Source: Pseudoalteromonas distincta (GTDB lineage Bacteria > Pseudomonadota > Gammaproteobacteria > Enterobacterales > Alteromonadaceae). From it: a stretch of DNA of 64,000 bases. The DNA is taken from positions 1 through 64,000 of the forward strand of contig NZ_JWIG01000016.1 of the NCBI RefSeq assembly GCF_000814675.1, in the 5' to 3' direction. The notes beneath the pieces were generated by a model. It ran no database searches. It was not told where the DNA came from and saw only the letters and a program-made list of their open reading frames with translations. The position numbers and the translations under genes are program-made. Positions 24,374-32,928 of the stretch are shown in pieces. Numbering within the stretch: position 1 is the first letter of the stretch; every line of letters begins with the position of its first letter.

Positions 24374-25843
24374 ATGATCATCTTTTTTATCTGCCTCACT
24401 ATTTTAATACTGGGCTATAAGTTTTACAGCCCATTTGTTGAAAAACAAGCCGGTTTGGATTCAACTGCTGACACACCACAAAAACGCTTTAGCGAAGGTG
24501 TTGATTACGTAGCTATTCACCCTGTACGAGCATTTTTAATTCAGTTTTTAAACATTGCTGGCGTAGGTCCAATATTTGGCCCAATTTTAGGTGCTTTATA
24601 CGGACCCGTTGCACTAGTATGGATTGTACTTGGTAATGTTTTAGGTGGCGCTGTACACGACTTCTTCTCAGGTGTAATGAGTATAAAAGAAGACGGTAAA
24701 AGCCTACCAGAAATCGCAGGCCATTATTACAACGTCGTATTTAAAGGCTTTATGCTTGTATTTACTGCCATGCTACTGTTTTTTGTAGGTGTAGTATTTA
24801 TTATGAGCCCTGCAGGTTTGCTAAGTAACCTTGATTTTTTTGAAGGTACAATACTGGCAAACAACACCTTTTGGGTACTTGCCATTTTAGCGTATTACTT
24901 TTTAGCTACCTTGCTACCAATTGATAAAATTATCACTAAGTTTTACCCAATTTTTGGTGCGCTAATGATTGTAATGACAGTGGCAATTGCTATTTCATTA
25001 CTTATTAATGCGCCGCACTTACCTGTACCAAGTGACTTTTTAGCTTACTTTGAAGCTGATCACGCACATGACTTTTTAGAGCCAAATCCAGATGGATTAC
25101 CAACATGGCCATTGTTATTTATAACAATTACCTGTGGTGCTATTAGTGGTTTTCACTCTACTCAAGCGCCAATTATTGCGCGCTGTTTAACTAACGAAAA
25201 ATACGTACGTCCAGTTTACTACGGCGCTATGATGTGTGAAGGTATTGTAGGTTGTGTATGGGCACTTGCTGGTATTGCAGCGTTCCCAGATGGTTACGCT
25301 GGCTTAAAAGCATTGCTTGATCAAGGTGGTCCAGGTTTAGTTGTTAACCATGTAGCTAACAGTTACTTAGGTGTATTTGGCGGTATAATGGCAATTATTG
25401 CAGTAGCCGTTTTCCCAATTACTTCTGGTGATACAGCGTTCCGCTCATTACGTTTAACAGTTGTTGATGCGTTTAATATTCCACAAAGTTTACGTAATCG
25501 CTTATTAGTGGCGGTGCCTATACTTGCTATAGCGTACTTTATGACTAAGCTCGATTTCTCATTAATTTGGCGCTACTTTGCATTTTCAAACATGCTGCTT
25601 TCTACAAGCGTATTATGGCTTGCTACTAAGTACTTGTTTGACCGTGGTACATTCCATTGGATTGCCAGTGTTCCTGCTGTTATAGCAACAGCGGTAACGG
25701 TTTCTTATATTGGCACTGCAGCAATTGGTCTTAACTTATCAAGCGATTTAGGTAAACCTATTGGCGCTGTAGTAACAGTGATTGGCTTAATTGTTTTAGC
25801 GATTGTGCACTCTAAGCATAAAGTTAAACCAACAGCGGTTTAA
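24374..25843 (+). CDS. CstA-family transporter (pyruvate/peptide)
   Basis: The product is 489 residues with about fifteen hydrophobic segments. It matches the short form of carbon-starvation protein CstA: RFSEGVDYVAIHPVRAFLIQF, GPIFGPILGALYGP, GGAVHDFFSGVMSIKEDGKSLPEIAG and ITCGAISGFHSTQAPIIARC. CstA and relatives take up pyruvate or peptides. It is transcribed alone between two terminators, with a 260-base leader region that includes the mannitol operon terminator. Co-location with the sugar genes does not prove shared control. Confidence 0.87.
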   Translation: MIIFFICLTILILGYKFYSPFVEKQAGLDSTADTPQKRFSEGVDYVAIHPVRAFLIQFLNIAGVGPIFGPILGALYGPVALVWIVLGNVLGGAVHDFFSGVMSIKEDGKSLPEIAGHYYNVVFKGFMLVFTAMLLFFVGVVFIMSPAGLLSNLDFFEGTILANNTFWVLAILAYYFLATLLPIDKIITKFYPIFGALMIVMTVAIAISLLINAPHLPVPSDFLAYFEADHAHDFLEPNPDGLPTWPLLFITITCGAISGFHSTQAPIIARCLTNEKYVRPVYYGAMMCEGIVGCVWALAGIAAFPDGYAGLKALLDQGGPGLVVNHVANSYLGVFGGIMAIIAVAVFPITSGDTAFRSLRLTVVDAFNIPQSLRNRLLVAVPILAIAYFMTKLDFSLIWRYFAFSNMLLSTSVLWLATKYLFDRGTFHWIASVPAVIATAVTVSYIGTAAIGLNLSSDLGKPIGAVVTVIGLIVLAIVHSKHKVKPTAV

Positions 25844-25870
25844 TAATCACATAAGTTATTTCAAGCATTA

Positions 25871-25909
25871 AAAAAGCGAGCTATTGATTATCAATAGCTC
25901 GCTTTTTTT
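25871..25909. terminator. Strong bidirectional terminator
   Basis: AAAAAGCGAGCTATTGA (25871-25887) pairs perfectly with TCAATAGCTCGCTTTTT (25891-25907) around TTA. It lies between the converging CstA and TetR genes. Confidence 0.93.
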
Positions 25910-25927
25910 GTGTACTAAATTTAGGTA

Positions 25928-26446
25928 TTACTGAGTTGCAAGTTCAAAGTAGCTATTATCGTCGAGCGTTTTGCTTATCATCATAGCGCCCTCAAGCAGG
26001 CTCACTGTTTGAATAGCTGCTTGAGCGGGGTTAGGCTCACCATTAGCTAAGTGTGCAGCGCTAAGCCATGTTAGGTTTTGATTAAAAAAGCGCTTTACTT
26101 CAAGGCGTACTTTATCTGGAAGGCTATCGCTTTCGGCTCCTAGCAAACCACATAAACACATTTTTTTATCGGTTACTAATGCACGTCTAAAAAGCTGTGT
26201 GTACACATCAATAGGATTTTTACCGTTTGCTTTAAGCTCGCTTGGCTCGCCTAACGCTGCTAAAAAAGAATCAGTGTATTGATGAGCAAGCTCTGCACCT
26301 AAATCGGCCTTAGTCGGAAAGTGATAGTGCACACTGGCGCTTTTAATGCCGACTTCACAGGCGAGCTCTCTAAAACTAAAATTACTGTACCCGCCAAGTC
26401 GCACCTTGTTTTCAGCTGCTTTTAATAACGCTTCTTTTTTACTCAT
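25928..26446 (-). CDS. TetR-family repressor of the GST cluster
   Basis: The product is 172 residues. The helix-turn-helix is ALLKAAENKVRLGGYSNFSF followed by ELACEVGIKSASVHYHFPTKADLG. The C-terminal part has the paired cysteines MCLCGLLGAE, seen in TetR proteins of the electrophile- or acrylate-responsive kind, and may sense reactive compounds. The gene is divergent from the glutathione S-transferase gene, whose promoter contains a good TetR-like operator. A MITE copy lies between them. Confidence 0.83.
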   Translation of the reverse strand: MSKKEALLKAAENKVRLGGYSNFSFRELACEVGIKSASVHYHFPTKADLGAELAHQYTDSFLAALGEPSELKANGKNPIDVYTQLFRRALVTDKKMCLCGLLGAESDSLPDKVRLEVKRFFNQNLTWLSAAHLANGEPNPAQAAIQTVSLLEGAMMISKTLDDNSYFELATQ

Positions 26447-26471
26447 TTTTAATATTTCCTATCTACAGTAA

Positions 26472-26631
26472 TACCAGTTTTATTAAAAACATGATCATTG
26501 TATCGCATTAAATAATTCACTAACTGCGTTAAAAATTATTCATACAGAATAACTAGATGTCATGATTTTCGCCTTGTTATTGCGCTATTTTCCTAGCGCA
26601 ATAATGGATCACTTATTTAATGCAAATGGCA
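26472..26631. repeat. MITE-like element, copy B
   Basis: This is full-length, about 160 bases, and matches 44305-44463 throughout (for example ATGATCATT, TATCGCATTAAATAA, CTCACTAACTGCGTTAAAAA in copy C). It has slightly decayed ends (TACCAGTT, AAATGGCA). An internal hairpin pairs TTATTGCGCTA with TAGCGCAATAA. It lies in the gap between the divergent TetR and GST genes. Apart from the promoter-operator downstream, the rest of the gap shows nothing else. Confidence 0.85.
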
Positions 26632-26743
26632 CAGCAAAATTATCGACCAGTAGGTAGTTATTTACAAGCGTTTTTACTATTAAGCAACTCCATAATTTTA
26701 TTATGAATTAAGTTAAATCCCATAAATCAGAAAAATTTAAACG

Positions 26744-26789
26744 TTGACTTAAATTTAGTTTAATATTATAAATTACCTATCGGTAGGTA
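26744..26789 (+). promoter_or_regulatory. Promoter and TetR operator of the GST cluster
   Basis: TTGACT (26744-26749) and TATAAA (26767-26772) are 17 bases apart. Two bases later TACCTA-TCGG-TAGGTA (26774-26789) is a perfect inverted repeat covering the expected start point, the place for a repressor. The divergent TetR protein is the obvious ligand. Confidence 0.75.
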
Positions 26790-26836
26790 GGTTGCTGCCA
26801 TTAACTCACTTTTAAACAATAAAGATAGAGATTGCT

Positions 26837-27457
26837 ATGAAAATTTATGATGTAGAAAACTTTCCAAATCCACTTCGTGTTCGTATCGCTTTAGCTGAAA
26901 AAAATGCCACTTCAAATGTTGAGTTTGTACCTGTTGATTTATTAAATGGTGAACACAGAACAAAAGCCTTTTTAGCTAAAAACCCCTTAGCAGGTGTACC
27001 CGTATTAGAGCTAGATGACGGCACGTTTATATCAGAAAGTACCGCTATTACTGAGTATATTGATACCGCATTTGAAGGCCCATCTTTAATGGGTGAAACC
27101 GCAAAAGAGCGTGCAGTAATTAACATGATGCAAAAGCGTGCAGAATCTATGGTGCTTGACGCTGTGGCAACTTACTTTCATCATGCAACTGATGGCTTAG
27201 GTCCTGAGCTTGAAACATATCAAAATGTGGCTTGGGGTGAAAAACAAGGCGAAAAAGCGCGCCAAGGGTTTAGCTATTTTAATGATGTACTAGCGCAATC
27301 GGCGTTTGTTGCTGGTGAGCAGTTTAGTATTGCTGATATTACATTGTATGCTGGGCTGGTATTTGCTGGATTTGCACAAATAGCAATCCCGAATGAGCTT
27401 ACCCATTTAGTTGCATGGCAAGAAAAAGTAGCAAAACGCCCAAGTGTTGCGGCTTAA
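26837..27457 (+). CDS. Glutathione S-transferase family protein
   Basis: The product is 206 residues. The N-terminal thioredoxin-like half has NPLRVRIALAEKN, VPVDLLNGEHRTKAFLAKNPLAGVPVLELDDGTFISESTAITEYID, with the cis-proline (GVPVLE) and the glutathione-binding ES pair. The all-helical C-terminal half ends FSIADITLYAGLVF, the N-capping box. It conjugates or reduces electrophiles with glutathione. As the first gene behind a TetR-regulated promoter it is probably induced by a toxic compound. Confidence 0.88.
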   Translation: MKIYDVENFPNPLRVRIALAEKNATSNVEFVPVDLLNGEHRTKAFLAKNPLAGVPVLELDDGTFISESTAITEYIDTAFEGPSLMGETAKERAVINMMQKRAESMVLDAVATYFHHATDGLGPELETYQNVAWGEKQGEKARQGFSYFNDVLAQSAFVAGEQFSIADITLYAGLVFAGFAQIAIPNELTHLVAWQEKVAKRPSVAA

Positions 27458-27506
27458 TTAGGTTATTAGTTTAAAATTTAAGTGAAGTTACGCTTAGGAG
27501 CCAAAT

Positions 27507-28199
27507 ATGAAAATTGCTGCCGATTTTAGTAAACGAGTTGTGGTACATAGTGAATCGCTCCCGTGGGTTGCATCGCCAATGGCGGGTGTTGATAGACGAG
27601 CGCTCGATAGAGTGGGCGACGAAGTTGCTCGCGCAACGACCATTGTTCGTTATGCACCTGGCAGTGAGTTTTCGCCGCATGTACATACAGGCGGTGAAGA
27701 GTTTGTTGTGCTTGAAGGGGTATTTCAAGATGAACATGGTGACTTTGCGGCAGGTTCTTATATCCGTAATCCACCGCAATCAAAGCATAAACCGGGGTCT
27801 GAAAATGGCTGCGTTATATTTGTAAAGTTATGGCAGTTTCAACCAGATGATCGAACGCACGTGCGTTTGCAAACAAACTTGATGCAAAGTACGGTGCATC
27901 CTAGTTTCAAAAATGTTGCCGTAACCCCTTTATACAAAGACGACTTTGAAGAGGTAAGCTTGTTGCACTTTAAGCCCAACGTCTGCATGGTTATAAGCGC
28001 AAAAGGTGGAGCTGAGCTGCTAGTACTTGAAGGCTCATTTGATGAGCAAGCCGATACCCTTGTAAAAAACAGTTGGTTAAGAGTGCCTATTAATAGCTCC
28101 GTTAACGTTAAAGCGGGAAGTAATGGTGCAAAAATATGGCTTAAAACGGGTCATTTAACTGATGTAGAAAACCAGATATCTCGCGTACAAAATGCGTGA
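27507..28199 (+). CDS. ChrR-like double-cupin protein
   Basis: The product is 230 residues with two cupin halves. The first holds the metal-site residues in FSPHVHTGGEEFVVLEGVF and later SKHKPG, as in the cupin of ChrR anti-sigma factors. The second half (KGGAELLVLEGSF...VNVKAGSNG) has lost the histidines. There is no zinc-binding anti-sigma domain, so this is a stand-alone cupin that may act as an enzyme or oxidant sensor. It follows the GST by 49 bases with GGAG before its ATG. Confidence 0.78.
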   Translation: MKIAADFSKRVVVHSESLPWVASPMAGVDRRALDRVGDEVARATTIVRYAPGSEFSPHVHTGGEEFVVLEGVFQDEHGDFAAGSYIRNPPQSKHKPGSENGCVIFVKLWQFQPDDRTHVRLQTNLMQSTVHPSFKNVAVTPLYKDDFEEVSLLHFKPNVCMVISAKGGAELLVLEGSFDEQADTLVKNSWLRVPINSSVNVKAGSNGAKIWLKTGHLTDVENQISRVQNA

Positions 28200-28297
28200 T
28201 TGAGTCGTTTATTTGAGACTATTTATTGATTTAGTTCAGGACTAATTAATTTTAGAAGGTGTACTTTTACCACTCAGCCTATTTAAGGAGAGCAGTA

Positions 28298-28678
28298 ATG
28301 GTACACACAACACATGGTTTATCTATTGGTCTTGAACGTGCAGGAAGAGAGTTTTTTTTAAAACTTAAAGCCGTTGGTACGCTTACTCACGACGACTACA
28401 AAATAATTACCCCAATGATAAACTCAGCTCTTGGCGAAGTTAAGCACCCAGTTGTGAATGCATTAATAGACGGTAGTGAACTTGAAGGTTGGGAACTACG
28501 CGCAGCGTGGGATGACTTAAAATTAGGTGTTAAACACTCTAAAGAATTTAAAAAAGTAGCTATTTACGGTAATAAAGAGTGGCAAGCTCGCATGGCCAAA
28601 ATAGGTAACTGGTTTATTTCGGGTGAGGTTCAATACTTTGAAAATGCTACCGCAGCCATAGATTGGTTAGACGAATAA
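28298..28678 (+). CDS. SpoIIAA/STAS-like protein (DUF3478 type)
   Basis: The product is 126 residues from the ATG at 28298 with AAGGAG at 28285-28290. A longer reading from 28259 lacks a ribosome binding site. VGTLTHDDYKIITPMIN, NALIDGSELEGWELRAAWDDLKLG and KVAIYGNKEWQARMAKIGNWF are typical of the SpoIIAA-like STAS proteins, which have a lipid- or nucleotide-binding fold and no firm function. It may belong to the GST transcript, 98 bases after the cupin gene. Confidence 0.82.
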   Translation: MVHTTHGLSIGLERAGREFFLKLKAVGTLTHDDYKIITPMINSALGEVKHPVVNALIDGSELEGWELRAAWDDLKLGVKHSKEFKKVAIYGNKEWQARMAKIGNWFISGEVQYFENATAAIDWLDE

Positions 28679-28696
28679 TAAATCCCTTCTTTCAAA

Positions 28697-28721
28697 AAAT
28701 AGCGCTTACAAAGCGCTATTT
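28697..28721. terminator. Stem-loop between converging genes
   Basis: AAATAGCGCTT (28697-28707) pairs perfectly with AAGCGCTATTT (28711-28721) around ACA. It probably ends the GST-STAS and LysR transcripts. Confidence 0.72.
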
Positions 28722-28773
28722 CAACTCTTAAATAAAGGACTTATAGCGAACGTTTAATAGTTTTCGCTTATTG

Positions 28774-29661
28774 TTAAGTATCAATTTTATCAAAATACGT
28801 TACTAAGCTGTCAATAAATGAACGAAGTGCAAGCGACTGATGTTTCCTAGAGCGGTAAATACCATATATGCTCAAAGTTTGTGGTTTAAGGTGTGGTAGT
28901 AAATGTATTAACTTTCCATTATTTATATATTTCTGCGCAGTAAACTTAGGTTGTAGAGTTATTCCTTGATTATTAAGAGCAGCTTTTAACAGTAAGCTCG
29001 AATCATTAGCACTGAAGTTACCAGCAATCGCTACAGATACGGGTTTTTCAGGGTGTGAAAAATGCCACATACTTTTTTCAAACCGTGAATAGTTTAAACA
29101 GTTATGGCGACTCAAGTCATCCGTAGTTATAGGCTTAGAGTTTTTTTCTAAATATTCTGGGCTTGCACATAATACTGAATGGCATTTCCCAAGTGGGCGA
29201 GCAATTATATTAGGATCTAAGTCATTGGTAATTCTAATTGCTAAATCTATTCGCTCTTCTACCAAATTTGTAACGTGATTACTAATTTGTACATCAATAC
29301 TGACTTCGGGATGAGCGTGTAAGAATTGTTGCAACATATCTGGTAGTACATCATGTGCTAAAAAAGGCGAGCACGACAACCTAATTTGCCCGTTTAATCT
29401 GTTATTACTTTCTATCGGCGCACTAATGTTTTGGGCGATGGCAATGAGCTCTCGGCTGTGATTAAGTACTTTTTCACCCTCTGATGTGAGTGTTATTTTT
29501 CTTGTTGACCGATGGAGTAGTTGGGTATTTGCCCACTTTTCCATTTGATTCAAATACCGTGTAACGATAGATCTAGACATATCTAAAGCACGGGCAGCAC
29601 CGGCTAGACTTTTCTGCTCTACAATTTTTATAAATACATCAGCTGCAATAATTCTATCCAT
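28774..29661 (-). CDS. LysR-family regulator
   Basis: The product is 295 residues. The N-terminal helix-turn-helix is IKIVEQKSLAGAARALDMSR with SIVTRYLNQMEKW; the C-terminal ligand domain follows (RLSCSPFLAHDVLPDMLQQF, DLAIRITNDL). It belongs to the CrgA/AphB-like subgroup. It is divergent from the MBL/DsbA/lipoprotein group, and a LysR-type palindrome lies in the shared gap, so it very likely controls that group and itself. Confidence 0.9.
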   Translation of the reverse strand: MDRIIAADVFIKIVEQKSLAGAARALDMSRSIVTRYLNQMEKWANTQLLHRSTRKITLTSEGEKVLNHSRELIAIAQNISAPIESNNRLNGQIRLSCSPFLAHDVLPDMLQQFLHAHPEVSIDVQISNHVTNLVEERIDLAIRITNDLDPNIIARPLGKCHSVLCASPEYLEKNSKPITTDDLSRHNCLNYSRFEKSMWHFSHPEKPVSVAIAGNFSANDSSLLLKAALNNQGITLQPKFTAQKYINNGKLIHLLPHLKPQTLSIYGIYRSRKHQSLALRSFIDSLVTYFDKIDT

Positions 29662-29685
29662 TCACTTTGCCTATATGTTCGATTT

Positions 29686-29704
29686 ATGCAACAGATAGTT
29701 GCAT
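29686..29704. promoter_or_regulatory. LysR-type operator
   Basis: ATGCAAC-AGATA-GTTGCAT is a perfect inverted repeat with the T-N11-A layout, 25 bases from the LysR start and 77 from the MBL gene. A half-site ATTGCAAC at 29728-29735 would place a second subunit pair close to the MBL promoter. Confidence 0.7.
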
Positions 29705-29780
29705 TCTGCCTAGTTTTTCATTCTTAAATTGCAACATACAATAGCCTCATCTTAACGAAATAACAAACAGGCTACTGAGA

Positions 29781-30659
29781 ATGAAAAAAGTTAAACACGT
29801 ATTAGCAGCAACAGCTTTATTAGCAAGCACATTAATGCAACCGGTATTAGCGCAAAGTGAATTAGTTGTTGATGTATATAACCCACAAGACAAAAGTATT
29901 TTTGCTGTTTCATCAAGCATTATAAGTGGTAATAACGAAGTGTTATTAGTGGATGCCCAATTTCAGCGTAATGATGCACAAGCATTGGTTAAAAAAATAA
30001 AAGCGAGCGGTAAAACATTAACAGCTGTTTATATTAGTCACAGCGACCCTGATTTTTACTTTGGTTTAGATGTAATTAAAGCTGCTTTTCCAAAAGCAAA
30101 GTTATTAGCGACTAAATCAACAGTAGAGAATATTAAACGCTCAATGCAAGGAAAGTTAAATTATTGGGGGCCTATTTTAAAGAGCAATGCACCTAAAGAA
30201 CTTATTTTGCCAGAAGTAATGCTATCAAATAGCCTAACTATAGATGGGAAAGAAATTATTATTAAAAATTTACAGCATGATCCAAAGCATACTTACCTTT
30301 GGATCCCTTCTATAAAAACAGTGCTGGGTGGGGTTGTAGTATTTGATCAAATGCATGTGTGGTTAGCCGATTCGAGCACTGCTGCAGAGCGTCAAACTTG
30401 GCAGTCAACATTAGATAACATTGAGAATTTAAAACCTCAGATTGTTATTCCAGGTCACTTTTTACAGGGCAGTAAACAAGACCTTTCTGGTGTGTCATTC
30501 ATGAAAGGGTACTTAAATAAAGCGGATAGCGCTGCAAAAAGTTCAAAAAACTCAGCTGAATTTGTAGAGAGTATGACTCAAGCTTACCCTGATTTAGGTG
30601 CAAGAAGCATTTTAGAGTTGGGCTCAAAAGTGGTTATGGGTGAGATGCAATGGCACTAA
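29781..30659 (+). CDS. Secreted metallo-beta-lactamase-fold protein with altered metal site
   Basis: The product is 292 residues with a signal peptide (HVLAATALLASTLMQPVLA, then QSE). The fold is recognisable from NNEVLLVDAQFQRNDAQALV and the C-terminal PQIVIPGHF. The usual metal motif HxHxDH is SHSDPDFYF here, so the second and fourth ligands are D and F. Other members of a secreted MBL subgroup show the same change, so it may be a true variant and not decay. The reaction is unknown. It heads a three-gene group divergent from LysR. Confidence 0.78.
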   Translation: MKKVKHVLAATALLASTLMQPVLAQSELVVDVYNPQDKSIFAVSSSIISGNNEVLLVDAQFQRNDAQALVKKIKASGKTLTAVYISHSDPDFYFGLDVIKAAFPKAKLLATKSTVENIKRSMQGKLNYWGPILKSNAPKELILPEVMLSNSLTIDGKEIIIKNLQHDPKHTYLWIPSIKTVLGGVVVFDQMHVWLADSSTAAERQTWQSTLDNIENLKPQIVIPGHFLQGSKQDLSGVSFMKGYLNKADSAAKSSKNSAEFVESMTQAYPDLGARSILELGSKVVMGEMQWH

Positions 30660-30699
30660 GTGCCCTTGCGTTAAGCAATTATTTAGATAGGAAATATTA

Positions 30700-31350
30700 A
30701 TGAAAAACGTAACGTTACATATAATTGTTGACCCTTTATGTGGTTGGACTTACGGCAGCGTGCCCTTGATCACCGCTGCTGAAAATATTGATGGTTTAAT
30801 TGTAAAAGTACACAGTGGAGGCATGCTAACAGGTGATAATGTAAAATTAGTGACTTCTGCATGGCGTGAATTTGCACTTAAAAACGACAGTGTCATAGCG
30901 AAGAAAACCGGTCAGGTATTTGGTAGTAACTATACTGATGGGCTTTTAAAAACCAACGATATTATACTCAACTCGGCTCCGGCTATTACCGCTATATTAG
31001 CAGCGCAAGAGCTTGGTATATCAGGTGGGAAAATGCTTAATAGTATTCAACATGCTTATTATGCTCAGGGTAAAAACATTATGCAGCTGCATGTACTGAC
31101 TGATATTGCATTGGAGCTGGGTTTAAACAAGGCCTTATTTGAAACCCACTTTAATGCGCTAGAAGGCGATGCAACAGATCAACATATAGCACAAAGCCGC
31201 GGCTTATTGCACGATATTCATGGGCAAGGTTTTCCTAGTGCTGCATTTGAATTTGACACAGGTAAGTGGCAAAAAGCCGATATAGCCCATTATTATGGAA
31301 AAACTGAGCAGTGGGTTACCTACTTACAGCAATCAGTTGCGCTAGTATAG
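30700..31350 (+). CDS. DsbA-family protein with a single active-site cysteine
   Basis: The product is 216 residues without a signal peptide. It has the DsbA/FrnE-like start LHIIVDPLCGWTYGSVPLI; the motif is CGWT, not CxxC, so it cannot form the usual disulfide. A helical insert and GQGFPSAAFEF (the cis-proline loop) are present. Related cytoplasmic proteins are isomerases or glutathione-using enzymes. The gene lies 40 bases after the MBL gene and five bases before the lipoprotein gene. Confidence 0.8.
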   Translation: MKNVTLHIIVDPLCGWTYGSVPLITAAENIDGLIVKVHSGGMLTGDNVKLVTSAWREFALKNDSVIAKKTGQVFGSNYTDGLLKTNDIILNSAPAITAILAAQELGISGGKMLNSIQHAYYAQGKNIMQLHVLTDIALELGLNKALFETHFNALEGDATDQHIAQSRGLLHDIHGQGFPSAAFEFDTGKWQKADIAHYYGKTEQWVTYLQQSVALV

Positions 31351-31354
31351 TGTG

Positions 31355-31822
31355 ATGAAATTTCTAAATAATAAAGCTGTTTATATTACAGCTTTATTGA
31401 GCTTCCTTTTTATAGTGCAAGGGTGTGCAAAAATGAGCAACATAGACATAATTAAAAGTACGTATGAAGGCAAAACATCACAAGAGAATGGGCAAAATTT
31501 AGTTGCTCATGCAAGTGATACTATTACTTGGAAAGAGGCTGACGGTTTTGCTTATGCTGGTACATACCATGGTATGAATGATATTACTGAACATGTTTTT
31601 CAAAAGCTTGTAAGCGAGTGGTATAACTACACGTTTACGCCACAAAACTACTTATCCCAAGATAATACTGTTGTAGTGTATGGCACGTACTCTGGTACTT
31701 ATATTAAAACGGGTAAAAAAATGCAAGCTAGGGTCGCGCATATTTGGCAGCTTAAAAATCAAAAAATAACGCACTTTGAACAAATAGTGGATAGTAAAAT
31801 GGTGTTTGATGCTATGCAGTAA
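31355..31822 (+). CDS. Lipoprotein with a SnoaL/NTF2-like domain
   Basis: The product is 155 residues from ATG 31355 (a GTG at 31352 is just before it). The signal ends FIVQGC, a usable lipobox with C24, and is followed by a single SnoaL-like domain: IIKSTYEGKTSQENGQNLVA, WKEADGFAYAGTYHG and the strand ARVAHIWQLKNQKITHFEQIVD. Such domains bind small hydrophobic ligands or act as isomerases. It is the third gene of the LysR-controlled group. Confidence 0.78.
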   Translation: MKFLNNKAVYITALLSFLFIVQGCAKMSNIDIIKSTYEGKTSQENGQNLVAHASDTITWKEADGFAYAGTYHGMNDITEHVFQKLVSEWYNYTFTPQNYLSQDNTVVVYGTYSGTYIKTGKKMQARVAHIWQLKNQKITHFEQIVDSKMVFDAMQ

Positions 31823-31867
31823 CTACGCGTTGCTGCATATATTTGAACTTAAAAAACATTAGGTCTA

Positions 31868-32815
31868 TTAAAGTACATCAGCCAACACAGGTAATGCCGG
31901 AAATGCCCCTTTAGCTAAACACGCTTTAGAGCCACATTTAAGAGCAAAGTGCAGGGCGCCTTTTACGCTCGCTTTATCATTTAGTTTATCTGCTAGTGGT
32001 AAATCACTTCCTAAGTTATTTAAGTAGTATAAAACCCCCGCTATAAATGCATCACCTGCGCTTGTTGTATCTACGGCGTTTATTTTTGGTGCCGATTCGT
32101 TAAGTGTAAATGCGCTGTGGTAAACCGTGGCAGGCTCTGGTCCATCGGTTAAAAACACCAGTTTTACTCCGGTATTTAATAGCATTTGAATGTAATCATC
32201 GCTCGTTGTATCGCTATGCTGAGCTAAAAAATTAAGTTCGTCACGCGAGAGTTTTACTATGTCACAATAGGTGTAACAGGCTTTTACATTGCTTGCTATA
32301 TCGTTTGTGTTTTCCCACAAGCTGTAGCGTAAATTTACATCAAAACTGACGAGCTTATTATTCGCTTTTGCAAGTTCTAGCGCTTTAACCGTTGTGTTGG
32401 CAATTGCTGATTCGGTTAATGTGTTTGAACAAAAGTGTAGTGTGCTTATTTCTTGCCAATTTATATGCGCTAAATGCGCCTGGGTTAATAGTACATCGGC
32501 TGTATTATGGCGATAAAAGCCAAAACTACGCTCGCCGGTTTCATCAAGGCTTACTATAACCATGGCGGTTTGTGAGCCTGCAATGGTAAATAAATAGTCT
32601 GTATTTACATTGTATTGCGCTAATGCATTACTTAATTGATTGGCAAAATGATCGTCCCCTTTACCACCACAAAATGCAGCTTCTGCGCCGAGTTTTGCGT
32701 AGCCAACAGCTACATTGGCAGGCGCGCCACCAGGTATAGGTAAATAGGCTGAGTTATTAGCATCTTGTGGCAGCATATCAATTAATAGCTCGCCTAAGCA
32801 CAGGAGTTTAGTCAT
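31868..32815 (-). CDS. scrK: PfkB-family fructokinase of the sucrose regulon
   Basis: The product is 315 residues with LLCLGELLIDMLPQ and GGAPANVAVGYAKLGAEAAFCGG near the start and DTTSAGDAFIAGVLYYL near the end. It would phosphorylate the fructose released from sucrose by the phosphorylase encoded at 36899. It lies downstream of the receptor gene on the same strand, after a stem-loop that may act as an attenuator. No ScrR-type operator is present before it, so it probably depends on read-through or on another promoter. Confidence 0.88.
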   Translation of the reverse strand: MTKLLCLGELLIDMLPQDANNSAYLPIPGGAPANVAVGYAKLGAEAAFCGGKGDDHFANQLSNALAQYNVNTDYLFTIAGSQTAMVIVSLDETGERSFGFYRHNTADVLLTQAHLAHINWQEISTLHFCSNTLTESAIANTTVKALELAKANNKLVSFDVNLRYSLWENTNDIASNVKACYTYCDIVKLSRDELNFLAQHSDTTSDDYIQMLLNTGVKLVFLTDGPEPATVYHSAFTLNESAPKINAVDTTSAGDAFIAGVLYYLNNLGSDLPLADKLNDKASVKGALHFALKCGSKACLAKGAFPALPVLADVL

Positions 32816-32831
32816 TTGGAATATCCTAAAA

Positions 32832-32850
32832 AGCCTAGCAAGGCTAGGCT
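32832..32850 (-). terminator. Stem-loop between receptor and fructokinase genes
   Basis: AGCCTAGC (32832-32839) pairs with GCTAGGCT (32843-32850). On the minus strand it is followed by TTTTT, a working terminator shape. It would reduce but not exclude read-through into scrK. Confidence 0.75.
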
Positions 32851-32928
32851 AAAAAACGTGAAGGGTGTTATTTATTCATACTTTAAAAGGCGCTACAGTG
32901 ACTACTCACCGCAGCGCAATACACACAT

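Noticed and set aside
27514..27825. Overlapping 103- and 102-codon frames on both strands of the cupin gene
   Set aside because: They lie wholly within the well-supported cupin frame and show no family features.
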